A stretch of DNA of 64,000 nucleotides from Caldicellulosiruptor bescii DSM 6725 (GCF_000022325.1 NC_012034.1:2603501-2667500), one strand, 5' to 3'. Numbered from the stretch's first letter, positions 24,491 through 31,204 are shown. Made by a program: numbers and translations. The notes: generated from the sequence alone by a model not told the origin.

Positions 24491-24685
24491 TTACTTGAAG
24501 ACAAGTATGATTGTCACAAATATTGCAGTCAGTCCAACCATTAAGCCAAGGGTCTGCCATTTGGTACTTCTCAGTTCTTTTGCAATATCCAGCTTAAAAT
24601 TGGCCAATTCGGTGAGCGTCGATGTCTTGAAAGCGACAAGTTCATCTTTTACTTCTCTGACTTCTTTTCCCAACATATCAGACAT
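24491..24685 (-). CDS. Small coiled-coil protein with C-terminal membrane anchor
   Basis: The 64-residue protein has an amphipathic helix (KEVREVKDELVAFKTSTLTE) and one hydrophobic segment (LGLMVGLTAIFVTIILVFK) at the end. The layout resembles XhlA-type phage or DUF1640-like proteins, but no assignment is firm. The start is ATG 24685 after GGGAGAGGGTTTGCC. The SD is in the hairpin at 24694-24743. Confidence 0.6.
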   Translation of the reverse strand: MSDMLGKEVREVKDELVAFKTSTLTELANFKLDIAKELRSTKWQTLGLMVGLTAIFVTIILVFK

Positions 24686-24693
24686 GGCAAACC

Positions 24694-24743
24694 CTCTCCC
24701 TTCCCGCAAACTTTTCTTTGCAAACTGCCAGAGAAGGGGAGAG
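24694..24743 (-). promoter_or_regulatory. SD-sequestering hairpin before the 24491 gene
   Basis: CTCTCCC pairs with GGGAGAG (SD). The loop has TGGCAGTTTGCAAAG and a second AAAGTTTGC, the shared motif. Confidence 0.6.
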
Positions 24744-24747
24744 AATA

Positions 24748-24924
24748 CTACTTCCGAGGGTATACCAGCTTTCCCTGGCAATCGTACACATAAACTGCTA
24801 TAATATCAACATGTTCCTTAAGTTCAGGAAACCTTATAGCTGTTTCCAGATCGTTGTAGGTTCCTGCCTGAATTGGACCGTAGTACCCATCGGAAGTGTA
24901 CCCCACGACAATTGTTTTGTACAT
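24748..24924 (-). CDS. Unknown 58-residue protein
   Basis: I start it at ATG 24924, 9 nt after GGGAGG; two earlier ATGs abut the SD. It has the strands YKTIVVGYTSDG and VDIIAVYVYDCQGKLVY, a small alpha/beta fold. No family is recognised. Its leader hairpin (24934-24974) has the shared loop. Confidence 0.5.
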   Translation of the reverse strand: MYKTIVVGYTSDGYYGPIQAGTYNDLETAIRFPELKEHVDIIAVYVYDCQGKLVYPRK

Positions 24925-24933
24925 CTTCATCAT

Positions 24934-24974
24934 CCTCCCTGCAAACTTTTTTCGGCAAACTGCCAAGAGGGAGG
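24934..24974 (-). promoter_or_regulatory. SD-sequestering hairpin before the 24748 gene
   Basis: CCTCCCT pairs with AGGGAGG (SD) over 7 bp; the loop reads TTGGCAGTTTGCC then AAAAAAGTTTGC. Confidence 0.65.
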
Positions 24975-24978
24975 AGGA

Positions 24979-25212
24979 CTATCTCACAGGACGAAGCACA
25001 CCGTAGTATACTGTCTGTCCCTTCTCGTTTAAGATGCGGTATCCAATGTAGCTGCCGGGAACATAAGAAAATCTCTCAATCAACTCTACTGGCTCGATGT
25101 TCCAGTTTTCGGGAATTCTCCAGTGGCTTCTGAGCCACTCAATCCTGCGAGTGTCCTCCTCAGTTCTTCTTCTCGGGTACCAGTCGTACTCGTATGGATA
25201 ACCCCTGTGCAT
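24979..25212 (-). CDS. Unknown 77-residue protein
   Basis: ATG 25212 follows AAAGGAGAGAAAA. The protein is rich in Tyr, Trp and Arg (PYEYDWYPRRRTEEDTRR) and ends with a beta-hairpin-like GYRILNEKGQTVYYGVL. It is part of the small-gene block. The function is unknown. Confidence 0.55.
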   Translation of the reverse strand: MHRGYPYEYDWYPRRRTEEDTRRIEWLRSHWRIPENWNIEPVELIERFSYVPGSYIGYRILNEKGQTVYYGVLRPVR

Positions 25213-25220
25213 TTTTCTCT

Positions 25221-25277
25221 CTCCTTTCTGCAAACTTTGTTTTGCTAACTTCCAAGGCAAGGGTCTAAACCCTTGCC
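25221..25277 (-). promoter_or_regulatory. Leader with GGAAGTTAGCA motif and stop-codon hairpin
   Basis: The hairpin GGCAAGGGTTTAGACCCTTG then CC (25277-25256) encloses the TAG stop of the upstream gene. The conserved GGAAGTTAGCAAAACAAAG then TTTGCA follows, and then the SD AAAGGAGAG. The stem to the SD is weak here. Confidence 0.55.
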
Positions 25278-25564
25278 AGTAGCTTTTGCCTGAGAAAGGT
25301 GAGAAAGGCTGGTGTAACTCGTTTTTCTTTTACAGTACAGTAGTGGTTTTTGTAGTATAGTAAGGCTACTGCTTGTAAAAGTTCTTCAGTTATTTCAAAC
25401 ATGTAAATCGAATCTTGAACTGCAATAACTATTGAGCCAAGTTTTGCTGCCATCGCCAGTATTTCATAAAGAGGTTTGTGTGTCTTGTATGTCACTTCAG
25501 TGTCGTCTAAAATAATTACTGCTCTGCTGTACTTTTCAAGTATATCTCTAAATCTAGAATCCAT
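25265..25564 (-). CDS. Unknown protein, shares N-terminus with the gene at 25953
   Basis: The first residues (MDSRFRDILEKYSR) are almost the same as in the 193-residue protein at 25953-26534, and both end in LARV. The body (AVIILDDTEVTYKTHKPLYE, LGSIVIAVQDSIYMF) is shorter. One may be a shortened copy of the other. No family is recognised. The SD is part of the leader at 25571-25627. Confidence 0.55.
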   Translation of the reverse strand: MDSRFRDILEKYSRAVIILDDTEVTYKTHKPLYEILAMAAKLGSIVIAVQDSIYMFEITEELLQAVALLYYKNHYCTVKEKRVTPAFLTFLRQKLLARV

Positions 25565-25570
25565 GCCAAC

Positions 25571-25627
25571 TACCTCCCGCAAACTTTGTATTTGGCTAAC
25601 TGCCATGGCAAGGGACTAAGCCCTTGC
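25571..25627 (-). promoter_or_regulatory. Leader with GGCAGTTAGCC motif and stop-codon hairpin
   Basis: GCAAGGGCTTAGTCCCTTGC (25627-25608) holds the TAG stop of the upstream gene in its loop side. It is followed by ATGGCAGTTAGCCAAATAC then AAAGTTTGCGGGAGG with the SD. Confidence 0.55.
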
Positions 25628-25900
25628 AACGTTTCTGTAGTATGGATTTTCTACGACCAGAAAATTACCGCCAAGTCCTCGGCAGAGTGTTGTCTGGTCA
25701 AGTTTTTCAGCAGGTATCCAGCAGGTCCTTCCCGGTACTATTTGTTCGTAGTCATACAAGGATTTGAACAGTTCCTTGCCGGCAGCATTGTCTGCAATTA
25801 CTGATAAATCGAAGAGCATGATGTAACGTGTATTACTATGTTCTCTCAAGTAGTTGCACACAGCCTCTCTTGCTATTTGTATTTTTGATTTTCTTGCCAT
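25616..25900 (-). CDS. Unknown 94-residue protein
   Basis: ATG 25900 follows GGGGAGGTAGTTTGC. The protein has a basic N-terminal helix (ARKSKIQIAREAVCNYLREH) and then strands (TRYIMLFDLSVIAD). It ends VARA inside the hairpin that follows. It is in the same block as its neighbours and the function is unknown. Confidence 0.5.
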   Translation of the reverse strand: MARKSKIQIAREAVCNYLREHSNTRYIMLFDLSVIADNAAGKELFKSLYDYEQIVPGRTCWIPAEKLDQTTLCRGLGGNFLVVENPYYRNVARA

Positions 25901-25911
25901 GCAAACTACCT

Positions 25912-25965
25912 CCCCTTGCAAACTTTATTTTGCCAACTTCCATGGCAAGGGGTTAAACCCTTGCC
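25912..25965 (-). promoter_or_regulatory. Two competing hairpins around SD and upstream stop codon
   Basis: CCCCTTGC (25952-25945, complement sense) can pair either downstream with GCAAGGGG (25919-25912), which includes the SD of the 25616 gene, or upstream with GCAAGGG carrying the TAA stop of the 25953 gene. The loop has TGGAAGTTGGCAAAATAAAG. Two exclusive structures suggest coupling of termination and re-initiation. Confidence 0.6.
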
Positions 25966-26534
25966 AGATGCAGGAGATTCCTGAAAATATTTGATACTCT
26001 ACTCCTCCTGCGTTGTGGAATGGGCAGGGCAAGCGGGAATACCAGTTTCTTCCCAATTTTTTTGAAAAGAAGACTGTTTGCAAGCATGGTATCTACCAAT
26101 GCCTTTTCAAAAGGAGTAATAATGAATGTGGGTTCTTTCAAAGTGTATACTTTGACATCATCTTCACCCCAACCGTCACGGTTTCTTGGGATATAACGAA
26201 TCTGGTCGTATCGCTGTATGATAGCTATTATCTGTTCTCGTATGTTGTCAGGTAATATAGCTAGTGCTGTAATTATCCTGCCGAAATCTAATCGTTCTAC
26301 TTCCCATGGTAAATTTTCTACGCCACCTACAATGTTGCTTAATATATCTCTGTACAAGAATGCACAATCCAGAAGTTTTTTTACGCTACCATCTTTGAAT
26401 ACAAGAAAGACTTCTTTTTCGTAGTATGGAGAGCTTGTTTCAAGGTGGTACTGAATTCTTTTAGCATCCCAGTCAATCTTTACCCTGCCCTTTCTGCTGT
26501 ACTTTTTAAGTATATCCCTAAATCTGGAATCCAT
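25953..26534 (-). CDS. Unknown 193-residue protein, first gene of small-gene block
   Basis: The N-terminus MDSRFRDILKKYSRKGR is shared with the gene at 25265-25564. A beta-rich part (RVKIDWDAKRIQYHLE, EVFLVFKDGSVKKLLD) and a helical middle follow. It ends NLLHLARV. No family or catalytic motif is visible. The leader (26544-26589) and a terminator-bearing upstream leader (26604-26692) suggest tight control. Confidence 0.6.
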   Translation of the reverse strand: MDSRFRDILKKYSRKGRVKIDWDAKRIQYHLETSSPYYEKEVFLVFKDGSVKKLLDCAFLYRDILSNIVGGVENLPWEVERLDFGRIITALAILPDNIREQIIAIIQRYDQIRYIPRNRDGWGEDDVKVYTLKEPTFIITPFEKALVDTMLANSLLFKKIGKKLVFPLALPIPQRRRSRVSNIFRNLLHLARV

Positions 26535-26543
26535 GGCTAACTA

Positions 26544-26589
26544 CCCCCTTACTGCAAACTTTGTTTTGCAAACCGCCAAAAAAAGGGGG
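26544..26589 (-). promoter_or_regulatory. SD-sequestering hairpin before the 25953 gene
   Basis: CCCCCTTT pairs with AAGGGGG (SD). The loop has TTGGCGGTTTGCAAAAC then AAAGTTTGC, the shared motif. Confidence 0.55.
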
Positions 26590-26603
26590 CAATAAAAACG
26601 AAA

Positions 26604-26688
26604 AGCCCTGAGAAGGAAGCTTCAGCTTCCCAGCTCAGGGCTAACTTTCTTTGGCAAACTTTGATATTCTCTTTCTGATTTTATTATA
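26604..26688 (-). promoter_or_regulatory. Leader promoter with AGTTTGC motif and intrinsic terminator (attenuator-like)
   Basis: A TGGTATAAT promoter (26688-26683) is followed by AAAGTTTGCCAAAGAAAGTT then AGC and the hairpin AGCCCTGAG / CTCAGGGCT with TTTTCGTTTTT, all before the 25953 gene. Transcription of the block must pass this terminator, as in attenuation. Confidence 0.6.
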
Positions 26689-26696
26689 CCACAAAA

Positions 26697-26820
26697 ACTT
26701 TTGTTTGCAACAACTTTTTTTCTGCTGGGCAGGAAAACTGCTTTGGGCTTTCGAGCAGGCTTTTTTTCAGGTTTCAGTACTGCAAAAGTCCAAAACCTGC
26801 TTTGTGATTGCCTTCTAATA
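26697..26820. repeat. Dispersed intergenic repeat, copy D (cut by IS right end)
   Basis: It contains CTTTGGGCTTTCGAGCAGGC and GTGATTGCCTTCTAATAG as in the other copies and then stops at the GTGAAC of an IS605-type right end. The GCGAACA box of the other copies is missing after that point. Confidence 0.45.
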
Positions 26821-27049
26821 GTGAACTACCATCCACCTGAAGAGGTGGAGACTTCCTGTCTCATCGACCAGACTTGCTACCGGAGGATAAATCCCTGGTA
26901 GTAGAGGTCCAATCTCCACAGGCGTAAATTCGGGTGGTCCCCACCCTACTTGTCGCTTATATATACAATCCCATAGTTTCTCAAGTTTTTCGCTGCATTT
27001 TCATCTCTATCATGGATTGTTCTACATTCAGGACATTTCCATACCCTAT
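26821..27049 (-). ncRNA. Orphan TnpB right end with omega RNA
   Basis: The scaffold matches that of the IS605 element at 16.1 kb: GTCGATGAGACAGGAAGTCT, a terminal hairpin (CTCCACCTCTTCAGGTGG-like) and GTTCAC at 26826-26821. The rest of the element is gone apart from the tnpB tail. The guide outside the end reads TATTAGAAGGCAATCA. If transcribed, it could work with TnpB made elsewhere in the element. Confidence 0.6.
26946..27049 (-). pseudogene. C-terminal remnant of tnpB
   Basis: The frame reads WKCPECRTIHDRDENAAKNL then RNYG and a TAG stop: the second half of the zinc ribbon and the last RuvC Asp of TnpB. The first 350 or so residues are absent. It abuts the stop of the MqsA-Panacea gene. 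Confidence 0.85.
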
Positions 27050-27052
27050 CCA

Positions 27053-28054
27053 TCAAAGTTCAATGTCCTTCGCAAATTCGTAAGATATAAGTTCTTTTTT
27101 TGGTGTTTCACACCATCCCTTTTCTTTGTGTGACATCTCAGATATTTCCCTGCATGTTTTGTCTTTCAGCAAGTTTATAACTTTATCAATTATGGCAAGC
27201 TCTTTTTCATCAAAAACTGAAAGGTCATAATTCCCTGTGCTTTTGATTACAGTCTGAATTGCACCATCAGGCATTTCATATTGTTCCACAGTGTATTTGT
27301 CACTTGGATATGCTATTATTTCGTTGTATGCAAAATTCTCAATTACAGGACCATATGTGTATTTGATGTATCTCAATCCTGTTACCGAACGCAGTCGGTA
27401 TTTGAAATGTAAAAAATCAATGTACCACAAAATTTTGTTTAGACTGCTCAAGTAGAGATTACCAACCTTTTCAGCAATATAACTTATCAAGTTCTCAAGT
27501 TTTTCAAAGTCAAATCTTTTAAACCCGTTATAAATATCTTCTGGATGCGTAAGTTCTTCAATAATTATTCTTTTCTTCTTTTCGCCAACTGAAGCACTTA
27601 TTTTTTGTATCAACTTTTGATACGTTTTTGTAGTTATTCTTCCAGCATTATGAGCTTCTTCAACCTTTTCTTTGAAAAACTCTTCAGCCTGGAGAATCAA
27701 CTTCAAAATGTCACTGTGTGATTTAGAAGGCAGAGCCCCTCGTTCGTATCTGTTTATTGTCATCTTGCCCCAGCCAAGAATTTGACCAAGTTCCCTTTGA
27801 GACAGGTTATACTTTTCTCTTATCTTCTGGATTTCTTCAGGTGTAATCAAACCTGTTAATTCTCTGTAACGCTGGTAAAGTCTTTTGAGATTCTCATTTT
27901 CGATGTCCGGTATGAACAGCTCAGTATTACACTCACCACAACGGGGAATATATTCTTCAACATTTACCTGTACACCTTTGTATTCTTTGATCAAATTCCT
28001 CTCGAGTTCGAACTCCACATCTTTTTTGCACTCCGGGCAGTATACTCTATTCAT
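27053..28054 (-). CDS. MqsA-type antitoxin fused to a Panacea (SocA-like) domain
   Basis: The 333-residue protein has a YgiT/MqsA zinc finger (YCPECKKDV ... RCGECNTEL), an XRE helix-turn-helix (KYNLSQRELGQILGWGKMTI then NRYERGALPS) and a C-terminal Panacea/DUF4065 domain (LYLSSLNKILWYIDFLHFKY). Panacea domains neutralise many toxins. The start is ATG 28054 after AAGGAGGTGAACAGG. It overlaps the MqsR-like toxin gene by 8 nt, with the toxin first. Confidence 0.88.
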   Translation of the reverse strand: MNRVYCPECKKDVEFELERNLIKEYKGVQVNVEEYIPRCGECNTELFIPDIENENLKRLYQRYRELTGLITPEEIQKIREKYNLSQRELGQILGWGKMTINRYERGALPSKSHSDILKLILQAEEFFKEKVEEAHNAGRITTKTYQKLIQKISASVGEKKKRIIIEELTHPEDIYNGFKRFDFEKLENLISYIAEKVGNLYLSSLNKILWYIDFLHFKYRLRSVTGLRYIKYTYGPVIENFAYNEIIAYPSDKYTVEQYEMPDGAIQTVIKSTGNYDLSVFDEKELAIIDKVINLLKDKTCREISEMSHKEKGWCETPKKELISYEFAKDIEL

Positions 28055-28403
28055 CCTGTTCACCTCCTTCTTGAGGTTCATCCTCGTGAAAAGAAATACA
28101 AACTACTTCTTCTGGTGGATTGTATCTCAACTTTATGTATATACAAACATCTAAATATCTACTGTTTTTGAAAATCCATATATCGCCTTCTCTATCTTTG
28201 TCATGGTCTTGTTCCGGTCCTTTAACATAATCTTCTGGAGCCAGATCCAGCAATATATCTCTCACATCGTCTATCAGCAACCCCCATTTGTGCAAAAACT
28301 CTATGTTTTTCCTTCTAAAAATAAAGCGCCATTTCCCTATTGTTACAAGTTTCTTGATTCCCAGTAGATAATTCCTGACTATTTCTTCCTTTAGCTTGTC
28401 AAT
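28047..28403 (-). CDS. MqsR-family mRNA interferase toxin, start codon unusual
   Basis: The body (KWGLLIDDVRDILLDLAPED, GDIWIFKN, VCIYIKLRY, VVCISFHE) fits the MqsR/RelE-fold toxin family. A TTG at 28295 would give only 82 residues and lose about 36 N-terminal residues that fit the family (KLVTIGKWRFIFRRKNIEFL). The frame stays open to 28423 without ATG, GTG or TTG; GAAGG lies 8 nt before an ATT at 28403, which I propose as the start. It pairs with the MqsA-Panacea gene downstream. Confidence 0.75.
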   Translation of the reverse strand: MDKLKEEIVRNYLLGIKKLVTIGKWRFIFRRKNIEFLHKWGLLIDDVRDILLDLAPEDYVKGPEQDHDKDREGDIWIFKNSRYLDVCIYIKLRYNPPEEVVCISFHEDEPQEGGEQDE

Positions 28404-28448
28404 CTTAATCGCCTTCTTTCGTACAACTTACAACGTCCTTCGCAATTT

Positions 28449-28459
28449 TATTATACCAC
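28449..28459 (-). promoter_or_regulatory. Element-type extended -10 promoter for the MqsR/MqsA pair
   Basis: The minus strand reads ATAGTGTGGTATAATAAAAT, about 45 nt upstream of the proposed toxin start. Confidence 0.55.
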
Positions 28460-28559
28460 ACTATTTTTATTTTTGCCACTATTTGATGGCAGTATTCTAT
28501 CTACATACATAAAAACAATGATTTAAGTTCAGCATATACACCCTCAAAAAACACCCATG

Positions 28560-28935
28560 AAAGCGGTTGCTTTTGCCCTACATTGAACGATTTTTGGGTA
28601 AAAGGTATTTTTATATATTACCTGCTCATTTGCAATGCGATTTTGAGCCTTTATTTGTTTTGCAAATTTGCAACTGCCAAAAACCCTTGATTTTGCTGCG
28701 TTTCTGGCTTTTTGTGTTTCCTGTCCGGGCTTTTGAACTGACCTGCCCCAGCCCGTACTGGCAAAACCTGTTTTCATGTGCTTTGCTTTTGATAGCGAAC
28801 AAATGTTGGTCTTCCTCTGGGAACCGTCCCAAACATGAAGTTATGAACCTTCTGGCAGGGGATGGCTGCATGAAAAGCCCGGCTGAACTTTCCGGGTCTT
28901 CAAAAATGCTGAGCTTTCAAGCCTTTTGAACATGA
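28560..28935. repeat. Dispersed intergenic repeat, copy E
   Basis: It shares TTTGCAACTGCCAAAAACCC, GTCCGGGCTTTTGAACTGAC and TGATAGCGAACAAATGTTGG with copies A-D. The last block is the best LexA/DinR-like match of the set (CGAACAAATGTT). No conserved ORF is present. Confidence 0.5.
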
Positions 28936-28957
28936 CAGTGGATTTGCAAACTAAATG

Positions 28958-29176
28958 TCAAAATTTAAAATTCTCCACTGTACAGCCATCTTTAGTGCAT
29001 ATAAACATAGGTCCTATTTCGCCACGCAGATGTTGAATTCGCATCTTCAGTTTAATTGTGACATTGTACACTTCGCAGTTTAGAAAGTTTTTGCAGTTTG
29101 GTTTCTTTTTGTTGATCGGGATATCATTATTCAGGTAATCACATCTCAGACATTGTCTTCTTTGCAGCTCATCCAA
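28958..29176 (-). CDS. Cysteine-rich 72-residue protein
   Basis: TTG 29176 follows AAGGAGATG by 9 nt. Seven Cys (QCLRCD, PNCKNFLNC, ICTKDGC) suggest one or two metal sites. No family is recognised. It is a single small gene between repeat E and the partner-family remnant. Confidence 0.55.
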   Translation of the reverse strand: MDELQRRQCLRCDYLNNDIPINKKKPNCKNFLNCEVYNVTIKLKMRIQHLRGEIGPMFICTKDGCTVENFKF

Positions 29177-29253
29177 GAAAAATCATCTCCTTTTTGGATT
29201 CTAACTGCTACTGGGCAAGGAATATTTTCCCCACCCAGTAGTCTATATGAAAA

Positions 29254-29273
29254 CAGGCAGGTCTAAAACCTGC
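29254..29273 (-). terminator. Intrinsic hairpin after the 29281 remnant
   Basis: GGCAGGTTTTAGACCTGCC, with TGTTTTC behind it, lies 8 nt after the stop of the partner-family remnant. Confidence 0.65.
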
Positions 29274-29280
29274 CCGGTAG

Positions 29281-29577
29281 TTTACTCAAATTCTCTTTTG
29301 TCTATCACTGCATCACAGCGGTAGTATTCTTCTATCTCGTATTCGTCTTCTGAGAGTCTCTTCAAAATTGCTGTTAGTTTGTACTCTTTTGTATCATAGT
29401 ATGCCATTTCTTCGCCTACTGGTGTGTCGTCGTCCTCAAGACATTCTAAGACAAACTTGAGTACAAGTTCTTTTGGTGGGTAGTCATCACAGTCTTCTAA
29501 CAGATCTTCTGGTGGAAAGTATGGCGCAAAACAAACTTTTACTTTTCTGCCGCTTGGAAGGGTATATTCGTCAACTG
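29281..29577 (-). pseudogene. Partner-family gene without its start, cut by a TnpB element
   Basis: The frame reads EYTLPSGRKVKVCFAPYFPP and then VLKFVLECLEDDD, YYDTKEYKLTAILKRLSEDE and YEIEEYYRCDAVID, clearly the same family as the proteins at 12231 and 31345. A TAG stop lies in frame just upstream, inside the right end of the TnpB element, and no start codon remains. The insertion therefore removed the beginning of the gene. Confidence 0.7.
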
Positions 29578-29720
29578 CTCCTACCTATAGAGGTAGGAGC
29601 TTGCTCTACCTGTTTTTGCAAACAGGGAACATTAGGCTGGTTGACAAGCAGCCCTCTCAGGTTCATCTGCTGAACTTCCACAAGATACCTTATTGCTATA
29701 TTCGTTGCGCCTACTATGTC
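29570..29720 (-). ncRNA. omega RNA of the TnpB-only element
   Basis: It covers the 3' end of tnpB and the right-end hairpin (GAGCAAGCTCCTACC...GGTAGGAGC) up to GTTGAC. The guide is the DNA outside, GAATATACCCTTCCAA, which belongs to the interrupted partner-family gene. Confidence 0.65.
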
Positions 29721-30860
29721 AGCATTTTCTTCATAACCGCAGCGCTGACACTTAAATAGTTCACCATGTCCGGGGCGGTTGTCTTTCGATACATGTCCAC
29801 AAACAGGACAGGATAGCGAAGTATACGAAGGGTCAACTTTGACTGAACATATTCCATTGTAGAGTATTGATTTGTACTCCAATTTGTTTTGTAGTTCGGC
29901 AAAAGGCCATTGTTCTGCTTGGCGGCGCGCTTCACTATCATTGCCACGATACGTTATCCTGTTTGTTCTGATCATGCTCAAATCTTCCATGACAAATAGT
30001 GCTGCCGGGTGCTTCCTGACAAGGTCCTTAGTGAGTTTATGTAGAAAGTTGGACACGAACCGTTTCTCGCTCATGCCAATCTTTTGGAGTTTTCTTCTGG
30101 CAGAGCGAGTGCCTTTTGACATCAACTGAGAGCGCAACTCGTGATAGTGACGCTTGGTACGTCTAACCTGGTCAGGAAGTGGTATAGTATATCTCGCACC
30201 AGCAGTTGACACTACTGTTACAATATTTCTCTCTCCAACGTCTATACCAGCAATTTCTTTGTGCAGTTTTTCGTCGATTTCCAGGGTTACTGGGATGTGC
30301 AGGTAAAATTCTTTTGATGGTTTATCATAGACAAGCACAGGGTCACCTATTTCGCCGTGTTTTAAATAGTTGTAGTGTTGTTTCCAACCGGTGATTCGAA
30401 CGTTTTTAATTCTGCCATGGATGGAGGAAATGGATACGAAGAAGGTGTCTGTATTTTTGTCGTACTTGATGGAGAAGGTGCGACCGTGCGTGTAGTTTAC
30501 TGTGAGAGTTTTTCGTTTTGGTGGTTTACTCCAGAATTCTTCAGCGGTACCACTATTGTTGTTGCTATTTTGCTCTCTGTACAGCAGGTTGTTATATTGT
30601 GCCCACAGGGTTTGGTATATGTCTGCAACTTGTCGGTAGACATTGATAGCCAGCTGGGAGGGAAGAGAAAACTTTTTTCTGATGGTTTTGTAGTAGAGTT
30701 TGTGTAGTTTCTTTACGTTAGTTGTTTTGTCTTTCAGATTTTCGGCTAAGACAAAGTTAATAGCACTGGTATATGTTTTTGCAGTTTCGATGAGTTTTCT
30801 TTTTTGTTCTTGTGACAGCCAGAGTTTAAATTTACAGGATAACGTTAACTTCATTTTCAC
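29571..30860 (-). CDS. tnpB: TnpB RNA-guided nuclease (stand-alone)
   Basis: The 429-residue protein has RuvC D (IAGIDVGERN), E (FVMEDLSMI) and D (EENADIVGATNI), with a zinc ribbon (CPVCGHVS ... CQRCGYEE). It is of a different branch from the TnpB at 16.2 kb (the helical region and ribbon differ). All catalytic residues are present. Translation appears to start at a GTG near 30860. Confidence 0.92.
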   Translation of the reverse strand: MKMKLTLSCKFKLWLSQEQKRKLIETAKTYTSAINFVLAENLKDKTTNVKKLHKLYYKTIRKKFSLPSQLAINVYRQVADIYQTLWAQYNNLLYREQNSNNNSGTAEEFWSKPPKRKTLTVNYTHGRTFSIKYDKNTDTFFVSISSIHGRIKNVRITGWKQHYNYLKHGEIGDPVLVYDKPSKEFYLHIPVTLEIDEKLHKEIAGIDVGERNIVTVVSTAGARYTIPLPDQVRRTKRHYHELRSQLMSKGTRSARRKLQKIGMSEKRFVSNFLHKLTKDLVRKHPAALFVMEDLSMIRTNRITYRGNDSEARRQAEQWPFAELQNKLEYKSILYNGICSVKVDPSYTSLSCPVCGHVSKDNRPGHGELFKCQRCGYEENADIVGATNIAIRYLVEVQQMNLRGLLVNQPNVPCLQKQVEQAPTSIGRSS

Positions 30861-30877
30861 TCACCGAGTATATTTTA

Positions 30878-31204
30878 TCATGTGATTGAAAAAATATCAA
30901 TCCCGCTTCCTCTCCAACCTGTAGAGGTTGGAGCCTCCGCGGGAATTAAACGGTGAAATTCTCTTGGCTCATTGACTTTGAAATATTCGCTGATTCTCGT
31001 ATAATACTCAATTTCATAAATGTTGTTCGGGTATCTTCTGACTCTTGCTGCGATGTCTTTTTCAGTACTGTCAAAGAAAAAAAGTGGTGTTTCGCCATCT
31101 TCAAATGTTTGGTTGTCTAAATCATATTTTGCTATCTGTCTTTTAACAAATTCTAAAACTTCTCTGTCTTCTTTCAAACCTTCTGCAAACTTGACTGTTG
31201 CCAT
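30878..31204 (-). CDS. Small partner-like protein, diverged
   Basis: The protein (EVLEFVKRQIAKYD, LFFFDSTEKDIAARVRR, IYEIEYYTRIS) follows the same strand pattern as the 12231 and 31345 proteins but is further diverged. Its last residues (PAEAPTSTGWRGSG) run into the hairpin at the edge of the TnpB element, so the natural C-terminus may have been replaced. Confidence 0.5.
   Translation of the reverse strand: MATVKFAEGLKEDREVLEFVKRQIAKYDLDNQTFEDGETPLFFFDSTEKDIAARVRRYPNNIYEIEYYTRISEYFKVNEPREFHRLIPAEAPTSTGWRGSGIDIFSIT

Larger units (their letters stand above)
29570..30900 (-). mobile_element. TnpB-only element (IS1341/IS607-type accessory)
   Basis: The element has a tnpB gene and hairpins at both sides: CTCCTACCTCTATAGGTAGG at the right end, with GTTGAC at 29575-29570, and CTCCAACCTCTACAGGTTGG on the left side (about 30,905-30,930). 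No transposase gene is present, so mobility would need a TnpA in trans. Confidence 0.75.

Noticed and set aside
24945-26590. Possible CRISPR array because of regularly recurring GCAAACTTT / AACTGCCA blocks
   Set aside because: The blocks are 200-600 nt apart, each lies just before a gene, and they differ in flanking stems; they are leaders, not direct repeats with spacers.
28544-28777. 77-codon minus-strand frame in repeat E
   Set aside because: It lies in a dispersed repeat, with odd composition and no conserved counterpart.
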